Source: Euryarchaeota archaeon UBA433
Lineage (GTDB): Archaea; Thermoplasmatota; Poseidoniia; Poseidoniales; Poseidoniaceae
Length of the DNA stretch: 28,541 nucleotides
Assembly: GCA_002495535.1 (NCBI GenBank)
Contig: DAFX01000040.1
Location: forward strand, 23,598 to 52,138
Reading direction: 5' to 3'
The translations under genes were made by a program, and so were the position numbers. The notes under the pieces were generated by a model. That model saw only the letters and a program-made list of their open reading frames with translations. It had not been told where the DNA came from and did no database searches. Shown here piece by piece: positions 24,224-28,541 of the stretch (positions are counted from its first letter, which is position 1; each line of letters begins with the position of its first letter).

Positions 24224-24226
24224 AAA

Positions 24227-24239
24227 TCGAAGTGTTCGA
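24227..24239. repeat. Second short inverted repeat in the divergent region
   Basis: TCGAA and TTCGA flank GTG as a perfect five-base dyad three bases after the first repeat. It is short enough to be chance, but its closeness to the longer dyad is notable. Confidence 0.3.
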
Positions 24240-24285
24240 AGATTCAAAGCGGTTGGTTCATCAAGGTCCCTCCAGTCCTTGATGC

Positions 24286-25170
24286 ATGGTCGCTACCTTG
24301 CCACTCGATGAAAACGGAAATAAAATCGTCCGAATTGGACATTCCCCAGACCCAGATGATGCGTTTATGTTCCACGCAATGACAACCGGTGCCTTTCCTA
24401 CCCCCGGTTACAACTTTGTCCATGAACTTCAAGATATTGAGACCCTCAACCACCGGGCAATGAATTGCGATTTGGAAGTTTCAGCTGTTTCGATTCATGC
24501 CTTTCCCGAGATCTCCAATGACTATGCTCTCATGAATTGTGGGGCCTCAATGGGTGAAGGATACGGCCCAATGGTTGTTTCAATGCAAGGGGCGACTGAA
24601 CAAGATGTACGCAACAATGTCATTGCCGTACCAGGTCTCAAAACGAGCGCCTACATGGGGCTTCGTTTAGCTTGGGGCGACTGTGAAGTTGCAGTGGTAC
24701 CGTTTGATGAAATCATTCCTCGTGTGCTGGACGGAACCTACATGAGCGGCTTGATTATTCACGAAGGTCAATTGACCTATGTTGAACACGACCTGCATGT
24801 CCACATTGATTTGGGCGTGTGGTGGAATGAGCGCACCGATGGATGGCCAATGCCACTCGGCGGGAATGTCGTGCGCCGGGACTTGGGCCAACAAGCCATG
24901 GAGGACATTACAATGTACACCAAAATGAGCATTGAATACGCCTTAAAATCCCCAGAGGACGCTTTGAAGTTCGCCAAAAAGTGGGGCCGCGGCATCGATG
25001 ATGAAACGAACAAAGAATTCGTCAGTATGTACGTGAACGATCGGACCATTGATTACAAACCCGAAGGCCGGGCATCCATTCGCCAGTTCATTAGTGAGGG
25101 TCAAGATTTAGGTTTGATTCGCTCAGATTTTGATGCCGCCTCGATGAGGTTCATTGGAGCCAACGAGTGA
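24286..25170 (+). CDS. mqnD: 1,4-dihydroxy-6-naphthoate synthase MqnD, menaquinone (futalosine) pathway
   Basis: The 294-residue protein matches MqnD, which converts cyclic dehypoxanthinyl futalosine to 1,4-dihydroxy-6-naphthoate. The N-terminal signature IGHSPDPDDAFMFHAM is nearly diagnostic, followed by LEVSAVSIHAFPEISNDYAL, GASMGEGYGPMVVS, VPGLKTSAYMGLRLA, LIIHEGQLTY and LGVWWNERTDGWPMPLGGNVVRR. Length is normal. It is separated from mqnE-mqnA by the oppositely oriented propeller gene, so it must have its own promoter. The stop is followed at once by the GGTGA of the DOHH-like gene, so those two are probably co-translated. An overlapping ATG at 24282 is out of frame. Confidence 0.93.
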   Translation: MVATLPLDENGNKIVRIGHSPDPDDAFMFHAMTTGAFPTPGYNFVHELQDIETLNHRAMNCDLEVSAVSIHAFPEISNDYALMNCGASMGEGYGPMVVSMQGATEQDVRNNVIAVPGLKTSAYMGLRLAWGDCEVAVVPFDEIIPRVLDGTYMSGLIIHEGQLTYVEHDLHVHIDLGVWWNERTDGWPMPLGGNVVRRDLGQQAMEDITMYTKMSIEYALKSPEDALKFAKKWGRGIDDETNKEFVSMYVNDRTIDYKPEGRASIRQFISEGQDLGLIRSDFDAASMRFIGANE

Positions 25171-25175
25171 GGTGA
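25171..25175 (+). promoter_or_regulatory. Shine-Dalgarno site supporting a TTG start
   Basis: GGTGA follows the mqnD stop directly and lies four bases before TTG 25180. It supports the rare start codon of the DOHH-like gene. Confidence 0.6.
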
Positions 25176-25179
25176 GCAT

Positions 25180-25662
25180 TTGGCTGTTCGTGCACCCGGT
25201 GTGAGCGAGTACGGTTCGGTTGATCCAGCCCCTCCTCAGCAGGACGGAGATGTTCGTCAATGGTCAGCCCTCCTCATGAATGAAGAAGCACCCATGTTTC
25301 AACGAATGCGAACAGTTTTTTCTTTAAGAAACGACGGAACCGATGATGCATGTTTGGCCCTTTGCGCTGCGTTTGTCACCCAAAGTGCTCTTCTTCGCCA
25401 TGAATTGGCATATGTGCTTGGTCAAATGCAAAATCCGACGGCACTGCCAACATTGATTGAACGTCTCAGCGATGAACATGAGCATATTATGGTCAGGCAT
25501 GAGGCAGCAGAAGCAATGGGCGCCATTGGTGATCTCACTGCAAAACCAATTCTTCAGGCGCACCTTCAGGACCCGAATCCTGAGGTTGCCGAATCATGTG
25601 AAGTCGCTCTTGACCTCCTCAACTGGTGTGCGTCACCTAAGTGGGAAAAGACCACATGGTGA
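25180..25662 (+). CDS. Half-size deoxyhypusine hydroxylase-like HEAT-repeat protein
   Basis: The 160-residue protein consists of HEAT-like helical repeats with two His-Glu motifs: H74-E75 in SALLRHELAYVLGQMQ and H107-E108 in IMVRHEAAEAMGAIGD. In eukaryotic deoxyhypusine hydroxylase (DOHH, about 300 residues) each half carries such a pair; in the human enzyme they are 56/89 and 207/240, a 33-residue spacing that is identical here. The surrounding words RMRTVFSLRNDG and AESCEVALDLL also match DOHH. DOHH uses a di-iron centre held by both halves to hydroxylate deoxyhypusine on eIF5A; here one half exists, so a homodimer could rebuild the site. A generic PBS-lyase HEAT protein is the alternative. 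The TTG start is supported by GGTGA. It follows mqnD closely. Confidence 0.75.
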   Translation: MAVRAPGVSEYGSVDPAPPQQDGDVRQWSALLMNEEAPMFQRMRTVFSLRNDGTDDACLALCAAFVTQSALLRHELAYVLGQMQNPTALPTLIERLSDEHEHIMVRHEAAEAMGAIGDLTAKPILQAHLQDPNPEVAESCEVALDLLNWCASPKWEKTTW

Positions 25663-25723
25663 ACTAGATTGAGGCTCAAGTTCAAAGACTCGACCCACTT
25701 CATCGAAAATAAGGGGAACCACA

Positions 25724-25933
25724 ATGCCACACGAACACATCACCCTCGCCCAAGCACCCAATGGTGAAATCGGGCCTCGATGCGAAACATGCGGTACACG
25801 CTTGACCTTCGGCAGCGCCATGGTGGTCGGGAAATTCTACATGTGCTGGGAGCACTATGTGGAGTCAACCGGCTCTGATACTGCTACGGCGATTGGAGAA
25901 GCCCAAGACCGCTTCTGGATGGCCAACGAATAA
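25724..25933 (+). CDS. Small zinc-binding protein (CxxC...CxxH), unknown function
   Basis: The 69-residue protein has a likely zinc site of C20, C23, C41 and H44 (RCETCGTR and YMCWEHYVES), a compact treble-clef-like layout with 17 residues between the two pairs. No catalytic domain is visible and no named family was recognised. AAGGGGA a few bases before the ATG is a plausible ribosome binding site. It lies between the DOHH-like gene and primase on the same strand, with about 60 and 50 bases on either side. The conserved-looking metal site, the ribosome binding site and its place in a dense gene row argue that it is real. Confidence 0.65.
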   Translation: MPHEHITLAQAPNGEIGPRCETCGTRLTFGSAMVVGKFYMCWEHYVESTGSDTATAIGEAQDRFWMANE

Positions 25934-25974
25934 CCATCCCTTGTGTTCAAAAACCCTCGACCCCTATTACAATC

Positions 25975-25982
25975 GGAGGGGG
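25975..25982 (+). promoter_or_regulatory. Strong Shine-Dalgarno site deciding the TTG start of priS
   Basis: GGAGGGGG lies four bases before TTG 25987. It is the strongest purine-rich binding site in this part of the window and supports the TTG codon over later ATGs. Confidence 0.6.
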
Positions 25983-25986
25983 AATT

Positions 25987-27189
25987 TTGGCAACAGGCTG
26001 GGCACGTTTCGCACATCGCTTCGGGACGTATTATCGAAGTTCAGAGTTTTGGACCCCTCCAAGGTTGAAGACACGTGAATGGATGTTCATTCCCTTTGGT
26101 GGTGCACCGCCAATTCGCCATAAGGGATTTAGCGATATGCAGGGGGTTCGCCAATTTCTTACCGACCGAGCCATGCATTCGTGTTTCTATTCAACAGCGT
26201 ATTGGGAACGTCCCTTTGAAATGAAGATGGCGGATAAAAACTGGTTAGGGGCAGATTTGATTTTTGATTTAGATGGCGACCACCTGCCCGGCGTCACCGA
26301 TCGTGATTTTCCCGGTATGCTCGACGTCATACACGATCAAGCATGGTCACTATGGAATGACTTCCTTGAACCTGAGTTTGGGTTCCAAGAAAAATACCTA
26401 CAAGTGACTTTTTCAGGCCACCGTGGTTTCCACCTCCACTACCGCGACCCCGCTCTTTTTCACCTTGATTCAGAAGCCAGAAGAGAAATGGTTTCCTACA
26501 TACGTGGCGAAGGTGTTGATGTCAAGGGTGGGTTGGCGAGATACCACGACCTCTCAAGCGAGGGGTGGACGAGACGCATCCGCGACGGAATGAACGGCAT
26601 GATCACGAAATTACAAGGAATAGCCGCCAAAAATGAAGGCTACAAAACAGAACTAAAATCGTTGCACGAGGGTCTTAAATCTCAATCTCAACGCGAGGGG
26701 CGGAAGTCGACCAAAGGACTGACCTCGATTGAACAATTGGCTGCGATCGTCCAACACCCAGGTCGTGCTTCGAGGTTGAAAGAGGGTAATTTCGGCCTCC
26801 TGGACAAGCACCAATCCTTGTTTCTTGACCTCCTCAAAACTGATACCTCTGTGGTCCTCGGTTCAGCAGGTGAAACAGATGAAGTGGTCACCATCGACGT
26901 GAGGCGACAAATTCGTTGGCCAACTTCGCTTCATGGTAAATCTGGGATGAGAGTGAGTGAATTCCCTCTTTCGAGATTGGACCCAGACGGTTCAAACCCT
27001 TATTCCCCACTTCATGAGGCATTGGCCCTCAGCACCCAGGATAAATTGAGGGTGGAAATGACCGTGGATGATTCAATTGCACAATTTGGCGACCAAGTGT
27101 TTGACAAACAAACTGGGGAACAGTTTGAAATTCATGAGGCTGGGGCTACATTCCTTGTCCTCAAGGGATGGGCAAAAGTCGTACCCTAG
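25987..27189 (+). CDS. priS: DNA primase small (catalytic) subunit PriS
   Basis: The 400-residue protein is the catalytic subunit of the archaeal/eukaryotic-type primase, which makes short primers for replication together with PriL. The N-terminus has the family pattern around REWMFIPFGG and HKGFSDMQGVRQFL. The metal-binding acidic motif is D94-L-D96-G-D98 in DLIFDLDGDH, and the nucleotide-binding motif SGHRGFH lies at 143-149. The C-terminal part includes SLHGKSGMRVSEFPL, which matches the conserved Arg/Leu-rich HGKSG-type block carrying the C-terminal catalytic-region residues. Length is normal. The start is TTG, supported by GGAGGGGG just upstream. PriL is not in the window. Confidence 0.93.
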   Translation: MATGWARFAHRFGTYYRSSEFWTPPRLKTREWMFIPFGGAPPIRHKGFSDMQGVRQFLTDRAMHSCFYSTAYWERPFEMKMADKNWLGADLIFDLDGDHLPGVTDRDFPGMLDVIHDQAWSLWNDFLEPEFGFQEKYLQVTFSGHRGFHLHYRDPALFHLDSEARREMVSYIRGEGVDVKGGLARYHDLSSEGWTRRIRDGMNGMITKLQGIAAKNEGYKTELKSLHEGLKSQSQREGRKSTKGLTSIEQLAAIVQHPGRASRLKEGNFGLLDKHQSLFLDLLKTDTSVVLGSAGETDEVVTIDVRRQIRWPTSLHGKSGMRVSEFPLSRLDPDGSNPYSPLHEALALSTQDKLRVEMTVDDSIAQFGDQVFDKQTGEQFEIHEAGATFLVLKGWAKVVP

Positions 27190-27275
27190 GTGTCGTAAAG
27201 AGATGTAAAAGTTGATGGATACCGACTTGTCTTTGAGGTAAGGTTCAAGACCGCGTCACCATCCACAGGTTCAGA

Positions 27276-27280
27276 GGTGA
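27276..27280 (+). promoter_or_regulatory. Shine-Dalgarno site for the proline-rich protein
   Basis: GGTGA lies five bases before ATG 27286. It makes that ATG a better start than the in-frame GTG at 27277, which is part of the binding site itself. Confidence 0.55.
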
Positions 27281-27285
27281 ACCGC

Positions 27286-28257
27286 ATGGGTCTGAGGAAA
27301 GGCAAGAAAAACAAGGCTCCAGCCGCACCAACTCCAGGTCTACCATTGCCGCCATTGCCCGGTATGCCACCTATGCCAGCGCCTCCTGGCGCTGCACCGT
27401 TGGACCCACCAGCGCCACTTCCGCCAGCCCCGGCAGCATTGCCGCCCGCTCCAGCTATTGAACCAGCACCATCTGATGGTAACGTGTGGGAAGCACCCGC
27501 ATCTTCCACCCCAACTCAAGACGATGACAAATACGGGGATTTGTGGGCAAAGCGATCAGAAAAACCACTCCCACAAATTTATGGTCATATCGATCGAATA
27601 TCCTCTGCTGATGCTGGCTCCCTTCTTGACAGGTATGCTGACCGTTTTGGTCATGCCCTCGATCGTGACATTATCGTTCTAAGGAAAAAAGAGCATGAGG
27701 ATAAAGTCTCAGAGGTCCGCGATGCACCTGTCGTCGAACTTCTTGAATCCGAAACTGAGTCGAATGAACTCGAAGCACAACTCACAAAGGTTGAGGACGA
27801 ACTTCGTTCCCTCAAACCAGAGTACCAAGCAGCAAAGCAATCTGGGGATGCGCAAGTTCTCAGCGAACTTCGTCCAATTCTGGAATCGTTAATGACGGAA
27901 CGCAAATCGCTTCAAGCCATGATTGCTGGAGTCGATGATGATGTGGCAACCGCACAACCAGTTGGAGAAAATGTCCAAGCGGACGACGACCTCTTCATTA
28001 CTTTCGTAACCATCGTGGATGAATTGTTGGGCTCAAACCTCCCAGAAGATATCGTAGCCTCCTTCATTGGTGGGCCGGATTTCTCGACCTACGAGACAGT
28101 GGGAAGCGATCCAAGTAACGCAAGTCATGAATTAAGAGCAGAGTTTTTCGCTATCGTCGATGGACTTCTCGGCAATATGGAAGAGGAACACATCAATGCG
28201 TTTGTCTCCTCCGATAATTTCCAAATCTACAGTGCAATTGGCGCACAATATCAGTGA
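27286..28257 (+). CDS. Proline-rich coiled-coil protein with duplicated C-terminal motif, unknown function
   Basis: The 323-residue protein starts with a basic MGLRKGKKNK and a long Pro/Ala segment (about 11-65, with PLPPLPGMPPMPAPPG). A predicted coiled coil of Glu/Leu/Lys repeats follows at about 150-215. The C-terminus has two copies of a 36-37 residue unit (237-273 and 284-319) sharing F-x-x-IVD-x-LLG, then an E-x-I-x-x-F and F-x-x-Y ending. There is no signal peptide or membrane helix, so it is cytoplasmic. The next gene starts 11 bases after the stop and encodes a lysine-rich membrane protein, so the two may act together, for example as a scaffold. I do not recognise the family. Confidence 0.65.
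   Translation: MGLRKGKKNKAPAAPTPGLPLPPLPGMPPMPAPPGAAPLDPPAPLPPAPAALPPAPAIEPAPSDGNVWEAPASSTPTQDDDKYGDLWAKRSEKPLPQIYGHIDRISSADAGSLLDRYADRFGHALDRDIIVLRKKEHEDKVSEVRDAPVVELLESETESNELEAQLTKVEDELRSLKPEYQAAKQSGDAQVLSELRPILESLMTERKSLQAMIAGVDDDVATAQPVGENVQADDDLFITFVTIVDELLGSNLPEDIVASFIGGPDFSTYETVGSDPSNASHELRAEFFAIVDGLLGNMEEEHINAFVSSDNFQIYSAIGAQYQ
27994..28242 (+). repeat. Internal protein-level duplication in the proline-rich protein
   Basis: The codons 27994-28104 and 28135-28242 encode two similar units. Both contain IVD, then LLG two residues later, an E-x-I near the middle and F-x-x-Y near the end, with a one-residue gap. The DNA copies are diverged, so this is an old duplication. Confidence 0.6.
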
Positions 28258-28258
28258 C

Positions 28259-28263
28259 GGTGA
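28259..28263 (+). promoter_or_regulatory. Shine-Dalgarno site of the gene at the right edge
   Basis: GGTGA lies five bases before ATG 28269 and only two bases after the preceding stop codon. It decides the start against the out-of-frame ATG at 28264. Confidence 0.6.
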
Positions 28264-28268
28264 ATGAA

Positions 28269-28541
28269 ATGGGACTATTAGATAAGGCAAATGATGCAGG
28301 AAAAGCACCAACTGAAACTCCAAAGAAGGCCGTTGCTAAGGCAATACCACAAACCGTGACGCCTGCGCAAACGGCCAAACCAGTCAAGGCTGCAAAAGCA
28401 GTCAAGGTACCCAAAGCATCGAGAGTGAAGCGACCAAAATTGAACACCGATGGCCTGCCTGAGGGGTATGAAATTGCTACAAAGAACTCGAGGTTCCTTG
28501 CATGGCTGATGAATTTTATTTGGAACTTCGGTGTCCTCTTC
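28269..28541 (+). CDS. Lysine/alanine-rich protein with membrane helix, N-terminal part (cut by window edge)
   Basis: Ninety-one codons are open to the right edge. The protein begins MGLLDKANDAGK and continues as a low-complexity Lys/Ala/Pro/Val segment (about 12-57, with AKPVKAAKAVKVPKASRVKR). After LPEGYEIATKNSRF a hydrophobic helix begins (FLAWLMNFIWNFGVLF) and is cut off. The charged segment should be cytoplasmic. Its start follows the proline-rich protein closely and has a GGTGA site, so both are likely made from one transcript. No family can be named from this fragment. Confidence 0.6.
   Translation, partial: MGLLDKANDAGKAPTETPKKAVAKAIPQTVTPAQTAKPVKAAKAVKVPKASRVKRPKLNTDGLPEGYEIATKNSRFLAWLMNFIWNFGVLF

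Larger units (their letters stand above)
24151..24285. promoter_or_regulatory. Divergent promoter region between the propeller gene and mqnD, with dyads
   Basis: The region carries no gene. It holds two close inverted repeats described separately (24201-24223 and 24227-24239). No clear TATA box was recognised for either direction, and no GGTGA precedes the mqnD start. Confidence 0.4.

Noticed and set aside
27186..27509. Gly/Ala-rich minus-strand open frame
   Set aside because: It is the complement of the proline-rich coding segment; the glycine repeats simply mirror proline codons.
1..28541. Search by eye for tRNA genes, CRISPR arrays, IS ends and prophage genes
   Set aside because: All gaps are shorter than about 140 bases and none shows a cloverleaf, regular spaced repeats or transposase sequence.

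Overview
The window looks like a chromosomal segment from a mesophilic, free-living euryarchaeon. The best guess is a marine Thermoplasmatota of the Marine Group II (Poseidoniales) type. The archaeal signs are a small-subunit DNA primase (PriS), an archaeal/eukaryotic-type prolyl-tRNA synthetase, SRP54, a transketolase split into two genes, and starts preceded by GGTGA, which pairs with the archaeal 16S rRNA 3' end. The lineage guess is an inference from gene content and from secreted or anchored proteins with acidic or lysine-rich tails; no marker-gene tree was possible. No tRNA, rRNA, CRISPR, IS element or phage gene was seen. Coding density is very high and the strand changes only a few times.

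Layout. (1) 1-4238, minus strand: potassium uptake genes trkH (cut by the left edge) and trkA, a zinc-ribbon/transmembrane/transglutaminase protein, and a six-helix membrane protein. (2) 4328-9295, plus: an ArsA/Get3-family ATPase with a C-terminal HSP20-like domain, SRP54, and an AmpG-like MFS carrier fused to a secreted N-terminal domain. (3) 9337-16846, minus: prolyl-tRNA synthetase, two small membrane proteins, transaldolase/fructose-6-phosphate aldolase, a MazG-like nucleotide pyrophosphohydrolase, the two transketolase halves and an OPT-family transporter. (4) 16970-21963, plus: a Ca2+-ATPase-like P-type pump, then mqnE and mqnA of the futalosine menaquinone pathway. (5) 21949-24150, minus: a secreted beta-propeller protein with a calcium-loop motif, a membrane anchor and a very basic tail, lying inside the menaquinone cluster. 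(6) 24286-28541, plus: mqnD, a half-size deoxyhypusine-hydroxylase-like HEAT protein, a small zinc-binding protein, PriS, a proline-rich protein with a duplicated C-terminal motif, and the start of a lysine-rich membrane protein cut by the right edge.

How the genes fit together. Transketolase and transaldolase make a sugar-phosphate interconversion block. ArsA/Get3 next to SRP54 places a tail-anchor/chaperone-type ATPase beside the co-translational targeting GTPase. MqnE, MqnA and MqnD point to menaquinone made from chorismate by way of aminofutalosine; MqnB and MqnC are not in this window. The most notable gene is the 160-residue DOHH-like protein at 25180-25662. It carries one pair of His-Glu motifs with the same 33-residue spacing as each half of eukaryotic deoxyhypusine hydroxylase, so it may be an archaeal single-domain form that works as a dimer.
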